This document shows, in pieces, positions 1 through 12,909 of a stretch of 64,000 nt of DNA (positions within the stretch are counted from its first letter, which is position 1; every line of letters starts with the position of its first letter). Under the pieces are notes generated by a model that was not told where the DNA came from, made no database searches, and worked only from the letters and a program-made list of their open reading frames with translations. Source of the stretch: Syngnathus acus. Taxonomy: Eukaryota; Chordata; Actinopteri; Syngnathiformes; Syngnathidae. The position numbers and the translations under genes were made by a program. The stretch covers positions 5,810,476 through 5,874,475 of the forward strand of contig NC_051089.1 in NCBI RefSeq assembly GCF_901709675.1, written 5' to 3'.

Positions 1-28
1 GGCTTGGATACAAACAGTTGAGTCTCAA

Positions 29-120
29 GAGTGCCTGCCAACCCATCTAGTGTGAAATTAAACAAACCGAGTAAATCTTTTATCTGTCTATTTATAACCG
101 TATCTGTGAACAAGCTGTTC
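29..120 (+). repeat. Dispersed repeat copy A (partner at 26374-26512)
   Basis: Positions 29-94 align by eye with 26424-26488: both contain GTG, CC(A/T)GCC or TGGCC, then CAACCCA, AGTGTGAAATT, AACAA, CCGAGTA and CTATTT in the same order and spacing. The copy probably begins before the window. Non-coding; no ends visible here. Confidence 0.65.
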
Positions 121-3100
121 TGCACTTCCGCAATTTACATAACTGCCCAAACAAAATTTCTCCATCAGTGATTTGATAGCTCGGCAGGGCAAAGACCCAG
201 AGACACTTTCACTTATCCTTATGTGACTACTCACACTCATATTCATACTTTTAAAAATTTACATCGTGTCCAAGGTTACGCCATCTTCAGTCAATCTGAC
301 AAAACATTGATGTAGCTAGAAATGTTTTGTTTGAATCTCTAGCAACCAATCTCACACATTTGTATGGTTTGCTGTAAACCGACCGCAAAAGTCACTCTAC
401 GCTTCCAAACAATTGAATGGCAAGGACCCTCAAACCGAGTTTGCAGCCGTTAAATACGTTTCAGGGATACTCAGTCAATTTAGCACCCCGCTTATGCAGA
501 AGCATGATGGATCGGTGAAATGATTAAACTTGCACTTGGATTTAAAAGTGAAAAACAACAGGTCACAAATGTAATCAAGGGGAAAATCAGATCTCAAACT
601 GGGACAATTTAATGCCAGTGCCCAATAGGTGGTGACATAACAGACAATCTAAGATGGAGAAGGCAGTAAATTAAGTGGATAAGGACGCAGACGTTTGTTT
701 GTTCCGTCGTGTCCTAATGGGATTTGGCGTTGAATTTGCACTTGCTCAATATCGTGCCATTGTGTTACTTTTAAGTGGGCCGGCACTGGGATGCAGGGGG
801 AATTGATGATGATGTTAAATGGCTCAATCCGCAAACATTTGCATATGCTTTCAGGACAATTTAAACGGACGCTTTATGCGACACTTAATTGGAGCCATGC
901 GAAATTTAAAGCGAGAGGGATAGAAATGCACATCGGTGGAATTGGAATGGAAGAAGCTAGAGGAGGGGGGGAATATTAAGAATCCTCGGGCGACGCTCCG
1001 CAGATGCCCCTATGCTGAGATACTTCCAGACACGTTGCATGTTTGCTAGGACTTCATAAACTTTGGTGAGCGCCCGGCAGTTGCTCGTCCCCCCCGCGGG
1101 CGGAAGAACAAAAGCGCGAGGTCCAGGGATGCTTGGCCTTGGTAGACGCGCCGAGACCTCAAGGGCTGAAACACCAAGCGGCAGACAATGATGTCCTTTA
1201 ACCATCGCTATTCTCAAAGCCGATTAGAGTACGAGGGTAGGCCTTGGAGGACTAACTATATCATCCCTGTCCATGTGGAGACTGATTTTCTCAGCCAGAC
1301 CTCCAAACACAAAGTGACAGAGCTGCGAGGGATGCTGCTAAAATTACAGCGGGCGAAACACACTTTCGGCAACTTTGCGGCCATTTTGAGTGGTTAACCT
1401 TCCAGGGGCCGGCGACAAGGTTGCTTTATTGCCTCGATCAATCAGTCCACATATTGACATGTAAAAATGGTTCCCGACAAAAGCGCAGGCAGTGTCGTTT
1501 TTGGGTCAAATTGTCGGCGGGAAACGGCGAGTTATTTAAGTCCTTGTCAGACAAAATGACAAATGTGCACAATCAAGACAATCGCAACAGAGGTAATAGC
1601 CAAGTTTTATATTTGAGTGGGATGAACTCATTTTTCACTGACACTTGACTGTCACTCAGATATAGCCGTCCTCAAACAAAGCCGATGTGGAAATACGGAC
1701 AAATTCTCTCTGGCTGTTGACGTTGCCCACCAAGCTGGAGCTTTTCGTGAGCAAATCCGTTGGATTGTTTTGCTGTCTGTTTGTTTCTCTCATTTGTCTG
1801 TTCAATGTACAGTATCCATTTGAAAATACCAAGTGAAATTTGAAAAGGTGAAGGGGTGTGAAATCCGTGTATTTTGTCCTTTTAAGGCTCGGTAATACTC
1901 TCCTATCGGTACGGAAATACACAGACACTTTCATTCTGTTGGAGGATTTAGTAATTCATCTGCAATAAGGCAAAACCATATATTTCTTGGGAACAAAAAT
2001 GACAACGTGATTTGGATGACCTACTTTTTTAAAAACATTGAAAAAATAGGGGCAATGTCTGTGGTGACCCCCCCATTAAATTATGATGAATTCCACTTCA
2101 ATACAATCACGTATTTCAACACTCCCCCCGGTGATTTCCATTGGCACTGTGACATTTGGACCAAAAAAAATGAATGGGCAGACAAAAGTATTTGTACCCA
2201 ACATAGAACACAGAAAAAGTTTTCTTGGCATCCAAAAACCGCACAAGCCTTCCAAATGTTGGTTGGCTCTCGCCTTGTTAGGAAGTCTGCATTTTAAGGA
2301 GACAAAAGGAATTACGTGGCACTGTAAAATAGCACAAATAATAACCTTTTAAAAAGGCAACACAATAGTCATGCGGTGGAATTAGTAGGTTGTCTCCGGA
2401 CTCCAGTGAGATACAAACCAATTAAATTTTCTCATGTGAAAGTAATTCAACAACTTCCTTGAAGAAATGTCGGCTGTGTCTTGATATAACGCGAGCCTCA
2501 ATGCCCTCCAGCCAAGTTGCCTATCCTGTTACTTCCCGCACAGACAGCGATGATATACGGTCTATAAGTTCGCACCGCGGGTCACCATACAACCAATTGT
2601 TAGAGTAAATGACGAGTGGCCAGGTTCTGAAAGAAGGGTCAAAGCTAATAAGAATGAAAAAAAGCCATTGCTCGACGCTGTAGAGTAAAACCCAGTCAGA
2701 CATATATTTGATCCCTTGCAAAGCTTCTATTAAAGTCAATGTGTGTTGAACAATACCAATATCCTGCACATTACATTCAATTTCTATCGAGTAATCCTTG
2801 TCTGCTTTTTAATTTATAGCAAGGTTAGCTTGGGTGCTTTCATCTCGTGAGAAATTTTACTCTCATGCAGAAATGTAAGGTATTAATAATAAAATGTGTT
2901 TGGGATTTTTACTACATCAGTCGGTATGTAATATTCCATCGCACTGCAGGTGATGTTTTACGTTGATGCACTGGCCGTCACTTTGTAGCCGCTGTTCGTT
3001 GGAGTCATCGGGCGGTCGTTACGTTAATCATGAAGCCCCCCCAGTGATAAGTTTTGATGTCAGTGTGTGTACATGTCAATCATTTCATTCAGCAATTGAC

Positions 3101-4405
3101 GTGTTATAATGAACGCCACTCAGTTCTGTAATATGATTGGCTGCTGTGTCCAGAAACGAGATGACAATTTGTGCGAGATAAAACAATCAAATTTGTTAGC
3201 GATAGGGTTAGAATTTAGATGGTTTAGTGTGTTTAAGCTAAAATGAATTAAAACAATTATTTTCTAATTTCTTTTCATTCTGTGTCTATTTAAAAAAGTA
3301 GACCTCATTTGCATCATCCGTTTTTTTTTTTTTAAATTGTCTCGTCAAAGGCCGTCAATGTATTAAAATTATGTTATTTAGATCCAAATGTTAGATCAGT
3401 CCAATATCAGATTGAATTTGGCTAATGAATCAAGTCAATCCCTACGATAGCCACTATCTGGATTCTGGCTCGTATTCAGTTAAGGTTTCGTGGCTGTAAA
3501 CAACAAAATGCATCTTTTTCTTACAGTAATGCTGTTTTGTTGCGGTGCCACCGATTGCCCATTCAGCGGCGCATTATGCTAATCATCTTATTACGGTTAG
3601 AGTTTTAAAGCCCTGGGAAATAATACACATAATGAGCCGAGTGCACGGTCAACAAAAAGGAAAGGGGCACTATTCAGGAGAGCTGTTTAAAAAGCAATGC
3701 TCAGGTTCCTCTGGGGCTTGGAGCTGGGCATTGTCTTCAACACAGGAATCCATCTGGCAGAGTCTTAGAAAAAGAACAACCGCTCCATCACGCCGAGTCA
3801 CTGAGGTCTTCCCAGTCAGACGAGCCTTGACCAACGTCAGCCAATTTTTCTTCTTGCTAAAAATGTGCTTTCCTCCAGGGATTTCAATTGGCAACCAAAG
3901 GGGAACGCAGCCATCACTCCCTCCCCCCCATCCCCAAGAGGAAGAGCATTTAAATGAGGCGGACACATCTGTGTTTGCTCGGATACGGGGAGTTGATCTC
4001 GCTACGAGCCACGGAGCCCAAAGGCCGGGATGATGAGCTTGTGAGGTCTGCGTTCGGCTCGGCCGCCTCCTCGTCGACTTCAATCAGATTCTCGGTTGGA
4101 GGAAAACAATTTGCATCTCACGCCCCAGCGGTCAAGTCTCCTATTTTGTTAAAGCTTTTTCAGGGGTGTTACCCTTACCGGCGGGGGGCCACCTTGGTAT
4201 TCATCATCTTTCATATAGACTCCATCTTCAACTTGTTAAAGTGATCCAAAACAGGCTGATCGAGTTAGAGGTTGTACTTACATACAATTGTACAGTTTAT
4301 AGGTGGAAAATTTGATTAAGTTTTTTGGAAAACATCAACAGCCCTTCTTACTTTTTTCCCCTTTATAAAAAACATTATTTTTTTGTCTAATCCTCCACCC
4401 AAAAA
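121..4405. other. Non-coding upstream region, segment 1
   Basis: No supported gene. Octamer motifs ATTTGCAT occur at 837, 3307 and 4109, and a T run at 3321-3333. The pair of open frames on opposite strands at 3545-4083 overlap each other and show no known motif or signal peptide. Confidence 0.6.
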
Positions 4406-4527
4406 CATTCATTCATGCATTCATGCATTCATTCATTCGCCCAACCGCCCGCCCGCCCGCCCGTCCGTCCATCCTCCTCCTCCTCTTCCTCCTCATTATT
4501 ATTATTATTATTATCATTATTATTATG
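4406..4527 (+). repeat. Compound microsatellite
   Basis: ATTC/ATGC units (4406-4438), then CCCG units (4446-4466), TCC units (4467-4494) and ATT units (4495-4527). The minus-strand open frame across it (Asn and Glu runs) is a product of the repeat, not a gene. Confidence 0.95.
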
Positions 4528-7500
4528 AAGTGCTCTATGAATTGAACTGAGTTGACTTCTTTGGAGTAACCGGAGCCAAATTAAGACTGTCGGAACAGTG
4601 CCACTTCTGGTCGCAGCCAAGTGGAGCACCATGAGTAAATACAGTGCAGTAGAAAAGAGGCATAAGCCTGCGGTTTTAACCCGAAGCCTTCAGCAGTATC
4701 AACTAACCTAATTGAATGGATAACGTAAATGAAATGGCTTTTGACTAGGTAAGTGTGGATTATTGTCGCAGCTTGATGCCAAATCCTTCCCGCTTATGCA
4801 AACAGGTTCAGTGCGCCACTCTGTTTATGAGTGAGGTTGATACCAAAGTCCCTACTCTCGCTTCTATCGACATCATCATCGCCCCCCAGTCTCCTTCATG
4901 CCTTCATGAAGCGCTCATCAAGTGATGTACCAAGAGGCAAGCGCTGGGTGATAGGCTAATTTCTTCTGTGTCCATTAGTTTGGAATAACTGCTGCAGATG
5001 GTTTAAGGCTAAGGTCCAGTCAGCTGGAGAGAGCTGAACATAACACAGCTGTCCCACGGGCTCACACACTGCATTATTGCGGGGAGTCGTTGGCGCGAGG
5101 CCGTTCAAAGACGACTCCGGACGCCTTGATGTTGAAAGGTCACATTTTTGCAGGTCTCGCTGCCTTCGAATCAATCCATCTTGTGCTGAGATGCTGTATA
5201 ATTTTGCACTTTCAGTGGTAAATTGAGAGGTTAAATGAGGACAGTTTGAGTTCTTGATAAGTGAGGTGATTCTGAGTGTTATCATTGAGACGTGATAAAA
5301 AGTGACCGCCACTAAAAAATGAATAATTAGAACCGTTAACACCTAAAAAATGCATAACAAAGTTGTTTCAAGAACTGTCCTTTACAAGGACGGACATTTG
5401 ACAAAATGTGCTAGACCAACAAAGGGTGTAATTGATTAATTATTGTTTTTTTGAATTTCTCTTGATGTTTTAACACCAGTGTAATATTTGAAATTGTGCC
5501 ATAGTGGATGTCTAAAGATATACAGGACTTCGAGCTTCTTCTTCAGAGAGTATACTGGTCGAAACTAGGGATGTGGTGATATACCAAGAATTATGGTTTG
5601 GTACAAATATTTGATTCAAGGTCACAGAGTTCAGCTCATATTCTTTGTAGCAATGTAACAAAATAAAAACTGCTTAAGTTTAGTGTAAACAGGAACTAAT
5701 TAAATCCAGGTGACCAAACGTTTTGACACCCACAAACATAAAAAATGAAGGCATTGAAGACCACTTTAATGCCAAATCCATTTGACAAAGACAAATCATC
5801 TAGTGTAAAATTCTTAGGTCACAGAAAGTATCTTAAACGGGCCTACTTTTGCTGCAACGTTAACTTCGATTTAATTTAAGGCATTTTTCTTATGAAAGAC
5901 AAAATGCTGTATTTTTCTTGCTGTCAAAACTTTATTCATGTTAATAAAAAGAGCTAGATGGAAAGCAGCACAATTTTTTTGTGTTTAAACTCTCTTGGGT
6001 TTGAACTTCATGCACACACAGAAGGCAGAGCCTGCTCATTGAGAGCCGTGAACTAAATATAACCAGCAGGAGGCACGACGACAATAATGGCTATATTTTC
6101 TGCTCCAAGCTTGTTATGGCAGAAACATTACAAAATCATTAGCCTCAGATACAATTTCACCCCAAAAAGGCAACGTAAAGTACAGCATTGGCCTTGACAC
6201 TTCATTTTGCGTGGCAAGGCTCATTAAAATGACAAAAGACGTTCATGGCAGGAACGACAGGTTTTTTTTTCTTTAAAAAGAAAAGCAATATCAAACATAA
6301 TGAAAACAACAACAGACCACTTGCTGTATGTCACGATGAGACTCAGCCAGAAATGTTGTGACCACAGTACCAGATTATTATGGTGATCCATCCCGACAAA
6401 GAAAATTCTTGTTACAATAGTAGACGATAAAAGAATACAAATTACTTGATGACATTTATGGATGGGAAGAAAAACTGCTGTGAAAAAACATGGGCTCATC
6501 TAGACTCACTATTGCTAAGTACCGAAACCAAGTATCCGACTATAAAATTTATATCAATCAATATCTGGTCATCATTACAGTAGTTGTGTACCAATGGCAT
6601 GGGGTAGCCAAAAGATATTTCAAGGGGGCAGCAAAACAAAGAAAACATTTTTTTTTTACAAACAACAAAAATTCCTAACAAAACTTGAAACATTCAGTAC
6701 ATGTTCCCTATGAGACAAATGTGTGTGTGGGGGGGGGGCAAATGAAATACCCAAAGTCTGACTCGGCTTCTGGGGGGGTCCAAGCATATTTCAGGTGGGG
6801 GGTGCCCCGTGGACCCGTCTAGCTCCGCCAATGTGTAGGAAATCATGGACTTTCATTAAGCTGCTTTTGACAGTGACAACATACTAGTCTAAAATTATCT
6901 ATTTTTAATTTTAGCTGAAACCATGTAAATGTTATTGAATATAGCTAGCACTGATAATTTACATAACTACAGTCACACAAAAGGCCTATCCGGCGATTCT
7001 GAGACACTCTGACATAAAACTTTGTAATGAAAAATTGCTGATTAGCAGAGACCGATCCTGTTGTTTACCAATTTGTCGATGGTGGAAGTCCCTTAAACTT
7101 TTGGAAAACTGTTTCCCCCTAAACTCCTATACAAGTCAAGACGGCTTGCTTTTGTTTATCTTACACTTTACGCAGCAGGTCCTACTGTCAAAATCCAAAA
7201 TGGTGCTGAAATCTGATTTACATGTACTTATCTAAGGATATTTCATGGATGGGGTTTTACCACGCATATACCGCCATCACGCAAATCGTAACTAGGACAC
7301 ATAGGAGCGCAAAAAATTAATAAATAATAATCAGATTTGCTGTATACGGTACATACATTATACCCGACCATAGAATTTATAGCAGCAATATCAGTTTCAT
7401 ATTCTAATTTCATATCCACACACTGTCTCATTGAGCGTCACTTTCAAATCTGATTGACAGTCACCATAATCCCTTGATGGATCAAATGCTTCTGGGTCAT

Positions 7501-10500
7501 GATGCTGCAATGCGTGCATGTGTGCGTGTGTGTGTGTGTGTGTGACAGAATGATTGCATGCTTGTGTGTGTGAGTAGTCCATGTGGACATGAGAGAGTGA
7601 TGAGCCATGGAACGTATTAGACATGTAATCAGTGATGCTGTTCATATCTCCATTTGGGTGAGTGAAGTCCCGCGGGGAAAGTGTGGGCTGCGGATGACCC
7701 CCCGAGGGTCCAGAGTACCAAAACCTCTCATGCCGGCTTCTGCAGAGCCTCGTAACGCTTGTGCCAGAAAAAGAAAGCGGGCCTGATGAAATAAGGACGT
7801 CCCCCACAGAGGAGAGTCTCTGTCAAATCTCTCCTCACTGCATGCGTTCCGGACTGCAATCTTCCGCAGTCTCCTCCACTTTGCTCCAGTGCCTCTTCAC
7901 TTACGGCCGCTTCCGCACTAGCACTTTTTTATCCTGCTTTAATTGAACTTTTTTCACCTTAGCCTTATTCCTGGTTCCTTTCAGTCAAATGCAAACACGG
8001 TAATTGAAATCGGGTGCCGAGCAAATTAACCAATCATCTGGAAACAAACAAATCGGGGCCTAACCTAATTTTCTCAATGAGCAATTGGTGGTGGAGGCGA
8101 AAATCCATTATGTTATTTTGTTTTTCTCTTCTTAAACAGAACATAATTGTAGATTAATAACAATAACAACAATAGACTCCCCATAATGATCACTTTTGAT
8201 TTTGATTGACCAGCTTCCTGTTTGTTCTCAGATAAAGTCCTTGCATAAAACCAAAATGAAATTGAGGAAGCAAAATAAACACAAAGAGAGAAAAAGAGAA
8301 AAAAGGCATTCGGAAAGGAGTGAGAAGAAGCATAGCTTTACGCAATGATCAAATAATCAATTGTGCCCGTCATCGGCCTTTAGCAAACCTCCTGACAGCA
8401 ACCGTATGCGGTTGCTTTTGTGCTTTAATACTATGAGAAAAAAAAAATGAAGCAGAAGCGAAACTAAAGTACAAGAAGAAGATTTCTTCAAGTGTGAAAG
8501 TATGCCGAGACGTCCGTCTTGCCTGTGGGCCATTTTGTTGATCTCTCTTGTTGAATATACTGCAATCATTTGTGGTTAAGCAGTTGCTTTGCCATAATAT
8601 GAAAATCTGACCTCATCTAGCAGCGATCACATGCAATAAACACCTGACAAGAGGCCGAGCTTCAAGATCTAATCTTCTCCGTTGCTCCGGTGTTAGCAAG
8701 GTCACCTGCCGTCCTCCCTCCCCGTGGTCACTTCCCGCCATTTATATTTCCACTCCTCTGCTTCCCTCCCCTAAGCGAGCCATCAGATTTATATTGATAC
8801 TGACCTTTCGCCGAAATTAAGCGTGCCGATCCCCGAGCAGTGAGAGCAAAGTTTAAACCAATTAACGAGCATTTCACCAATCAGCGGGGCGAGGCTAACG
8901 TCGAAATAAAAAATTATTTGCACTGCATCAAAAGCCGCTCACGGGGCAAAGAGTGTCAAAGTAATCTTATTAGGTGAGCCATATAAAAAAAAGACCGAAG
9001 AAGCTCCTCGGGGTTCTAAATAATACAACAGCAAAGACAATAAAGGCACAAATGGTCCCTTTTGCTGACCTATACAAATAAAAAATGGTGATGCCGCCAA
9101 TGACAAATAATGTGAGAATGACTGCATGCGTTATTGACTTCCTGTTGTTTAATCACAGCGAGGACTCACTGACATTTAAATAGTGTGACAAAAAAACAAA
9201 ACAAAGTGATAAAACAGCTATGAAACGTCTCAAGAAATAATAACCACTGTAGTCATAGCTGACCCAGCAGAGTGGATGACATTATTTGCTGACATCTAAC
9301 TTGGAGGAGTTAATGACCAGAGGGATTCTTCCACTTCATCCCCCGACAAAGTCGCAGCTCTGACACGGAAAGGAGCTACAACTTTGGGCATGGGGGCCGC
9401 CTGGATGTGATTATACGCTCATCGCCGTCACCGCCGCCGTCTTATTGGTGGCGTGAGATGTCTGCAGACTGTCGCAAGACATTTGTATGAGAGGCCATCA
9501 CTCTATCGTTGGGAAAACCAGCCTACGGGTAAACTGGAGTTTGGCAGCAAAAAGCTAGAATAAGATTTGTGTCCAAACAAAAGCAGGGCACGTTACAAGA
9601 ATCGAGATCTCATAGAAATGGTCCAATTTACAATCTGCTCTCGACAATATTGTCGAACTTTCAATCTGCTCTTCACAACAGGACATATTTGATGTCAGAA
9701 AAGGAAGCAGATGAAGAATAAAAAAGTGATGGGACATATGAAACATATTCTTTCTGTAGTGCACATCAAATAAAGCAGATCAAAGTTAAACACTAAGAAC
9801 AGGAATTCATCTCTTGAAGTTTTTCCCTTTTCTGTCGACGGCCGAGGGTGTACCAATCGTCTCGGATGTGTGTCTCTTTGTTCGCCGTCTGACACTGACA
9901 AGGAATAGTGACAAAGAAACGGATGTTTCTTGAACATGTCATTCCTGTCTCATGAAAGAGCTCGCTTTAATTAGCGCTGGTCAAACTTCCATTTGTTCAA
10001 CTCCGAAAACAGCATTTCTGAATGATATCAATTATATTTGAAAAAAAAAAATGGTGTGCCTTGTGACCATTCTAGGAAGTATCCATTTCATGTTGAAGTA
10101 ATAAAAATGAATTAAAATGGAAACATCCTAAACTATTACAACCGTTCGGGTGAACAGGTGCTCCAGCCAAAAAACTACTACATAAATAGTAAAAAGCCAA
10201 TTTCCGTAAAATATTCCCTTTAAGGCTTTTAACTATATTTCACCTCCAATAGTCAACAAACAACCAGTGCTTTGCCAGGGCTGTTTTGCGAAATGGCAAA
10301 GCTGTGACGGGGCGGGGGGGATTCATCTCGATGTTTACAACCTTCTCATATGAGATTGATCGACGCAGCATGGCGGCACGGGAGGCTTAGTTTAGCTCGG
10401 TGGTGGAAAGCGCCTGACCTTCTATTGACTGTCCGTTCACTGGGTGTCACCTTGTGGATCAATTGCAGTGAGACGCTACCTTTGGGGAGCCGGTGCGTAA

Positions 10501-12425
10501 AACGCAAGTCAGAATTTCACGTGGAAGATGAGGTGTGGGTGGAGATGAATGGAATAAATCTGCCCGCAAAGCATTCTCCCAATCTAATCTCCTAAATGTT
10601 TGTATTCAACAAGCTTGTCACCTCTGCTAATCCGTGCCTTTTTGCTTACTTCTCATTGGACATAAATGCTGCTTTCCCTTCATGTTGAAAAAACAAAATA
10701 ACAAAAACAAAAAGAAGTCATGAATATTTAACACTTGTACTGACTCAAAGGGAATCAATATCGGCGCCAAAACCCAACAAAAGATTTGCTTTTTTTTCCA
10801 TGCGAATATTGCCGAGACAAATACAAAAGCAACAATTTCTTTTTTTTTTATTATTATTCCAGCCATGACTCACAAGCCTAATCCAACCTCAGGCGATTTG
10901 TCCTCCCACTAGAGGAGATTGAAAATTTTGACGTGTCTCGAGTCGCCACACGCTATTCAAATGGTGTCATTTATTATTCCTGGCCCCATGACAAATCGGG
11001 CTTAATATGATATGACTAATGTGCGCCAGTCTAATCTGTATTGCATTTAAAATATGCAAAACGTTGCCTGCATGTGTGTTCTTACGGTGCATTTAGATCA
11101 AGGGCAAATACACTGGAATGTGCCGTGAGTCATACATCTCCAAATTGGAAATATCTTGAAGAAATATGCCTCTCAGGCTGGGGAAAAAAAAAAGTTCCAA
11201 GGTCTAACCATCAAGCAGGATGTCATGAGCGACTTCTAAAGCAAAACGTGTAAATCTCAAAGATTTTGGAGTATGGACAGCAAAATTAAACTCTTGTAGC
11301 TGCTTAGTGCAATTCCTCCATTTGGTGAGTAGATTATTTGTTCATTTTCTATACATTATGTGCTCATTTGAGCGTGCATACAATTTTCTGAATTTGCTGC
11401 AATTTTGCAATGTGCTTGAGATCTGTGACTGGCAAAAGTGGTCGCAGAGTGACTTACTCGTATTTCTGTCCTGGCTGCAAAGTACAATGTAGCTAAAACA
11501 ACATTAAGTAATTTTCTTGTTAAAAAAAATATGGATGACGGTTAAAGACCGAGCTTGCAATTTTCATAAAAAAAAAAAAACTAAATAAAAAAAAAAAACG
11601 GTCACATTATCAAGTGACGTGATGGATATGATCGAGAAAAACAATTTACGCGCTTAGTCTCAGATGCAGCAATTTCCAGCAGGTCAATTTATAGGCCTGT
11701 TTTTTTTTGACAGTTTATATTTATTAAATGCTCCTGTCAGGTCACATTGACTGTTTTCATGAATATGCAAACTCCCTCTACAAATGCACACAATTTACTA
11801 TTTATTTAAACCAATGCCTTTAAAACAGACTGACAGGAACAGATTAATCTAATTTCCATTATTTTCAATGGGAAAAAGTGTTCCTGAATACAACTGGAAT
11901 TGATTTTATTTGGAATTGATTTATTTAATTTTTCGGAATGGGTTTCAACCTATAAGTTCCTCTGTACTGTGAGTGTTATTTTTTATGTTCCCAGCTCTTG
12001 CTCACTCTCTCACCCATCCACTCCCCCCACGCCCTCAAGCTGCCGCAGTCCATCCTACCGTCCACGTACTCATTTTGGCAAAAGGGCAAAAGTTTTAAAG
12101 GCACAACCACTGGAGCGCTGCGGTGCCCACGGGAAGTGACTTTTGCAGCTTAAGGGGAAAGGTGACGGAGTGAGGCCAGGCTGAACCATCAAGCCGCGGC
12201 CTCTGTTCATTATCTATAAGTGAGCCTCGCTGCAGTTCCTTTGCCGGAAAGGCCTCGGAGGATGGTCGGTTGATAGATCACCACGGGCGCTTTCGGCACA
12301 TGGTCATTGGGCGTGTGACATCATACAGTCGTAAAAGACCCACATGGAGATGTGTCTCGATTGTGTCAATGACATATTGGTATCATTCAAACAGCTAGCT
12401 GGTTCTCCATTAAATTTCATGGCTC
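4528..12425. other. Non-coding upstream region, segment 2
   Basis: No supported gene. It contains the TG repeat at 7514, a G run at 6729-6738, and a 16-bp perfect palindrome, TCGACAATATTGTCGA, at 9641-9656. Non-repetitive blocks at about 7980-8110, 8690-8900, 9300-9480 and 12100-12330 look like enhancer candidates. Sequence at 5565-5610 and 6760-6835 vaguely resembles repeat ends but could not be assigned. Confidence 0.6.
7514..7544 (+). repeat. TG dinucleotide microsatellite
   Basis: TGCATGTGTGCG followed by about ten uninterrupted TG units. Confidence 0.9.
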
Positions 12426-12482
12426 CCGTCCATCTGTCTGTCCATCTGTCCGTCCAACTGTCCGTCCATTCATCCATCTATT
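12426..12482 (+). repeat. Degenerate TCCR/TCTG tetranucleotide repeat
   Basis: Interspersed CCAT, CTGT and CCGT units; similar in wording to the start of the common fish repeat at 42572, from which it may have expanded. Confidence 0.75.
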
Positions 12483-12870
12483 TTGCAGGGGGCGTAAACA
12501 TTACATTATCTTTAATGGAATTGGAGCGTTTTGAATGTTCTCTTTAAACAGCAGCGATATTGAGCAGAATAATGCTGCCTTATGTGCCATTGCAGAGATG
12601 TAGCTCAGTTTTTGACGTGTTTAACAACCTGTCAAATGCTGCTGAACGTTACTATACTGATGACAGGGCCATTTCCTGCAAATTGACTTCTTGCAATTTG
12701 TCTCTGAAATTTGTCAGTCTCTCCTTGTTGACAAATCAAAGCATGTGTTTTTCTCTAACGGGAAAAAACTTCCAGTAACTACTGACTACAGAAGGGATCG
12801 AAATCAAAAGTACTCAAACATCACAGTCAATTAGAATTAGAATATCTACCCTCCTGGATATTGATTTACG

Positions 12871-12874
<4 letters not shown>

Positions 12875-12907
<33 letters not shown>
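12875..12907 (+). repeat. AT dinucleotide microsatellite
   Basis: About 16 uninterrupted AT units. Confidence 0.95.

Positions 12908-12909
<2 letters not shown>

Noticed and set aside
3545-4083. Overlapping open frames of 162 codons (+) and 137 codons (-)
   Set aside because: They lie on opposite strands over the same DNA, have no signal peptide, domain or repeat structure, and no start or splice context. Frames of this size are expected by chance in 64 kb.
4429-4632. Minus-strand frame with Asn and Glu runs
   Set aside because: The runs are direct translations of the ATT and TCC microsatellites.
5555-5620. CTAGGGATGTGGTGATATACC, similar in feel to ends of fish DNA transposons
   Set aside because: No inverted partner or target duplication found nearby; too diverged to assign.
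6760-6835. G/C-run segment ending in CTAGCTCCGCC, similar to repeat tails
   Set aside because: Only a short resemblance from memory, with no second copy in the window.
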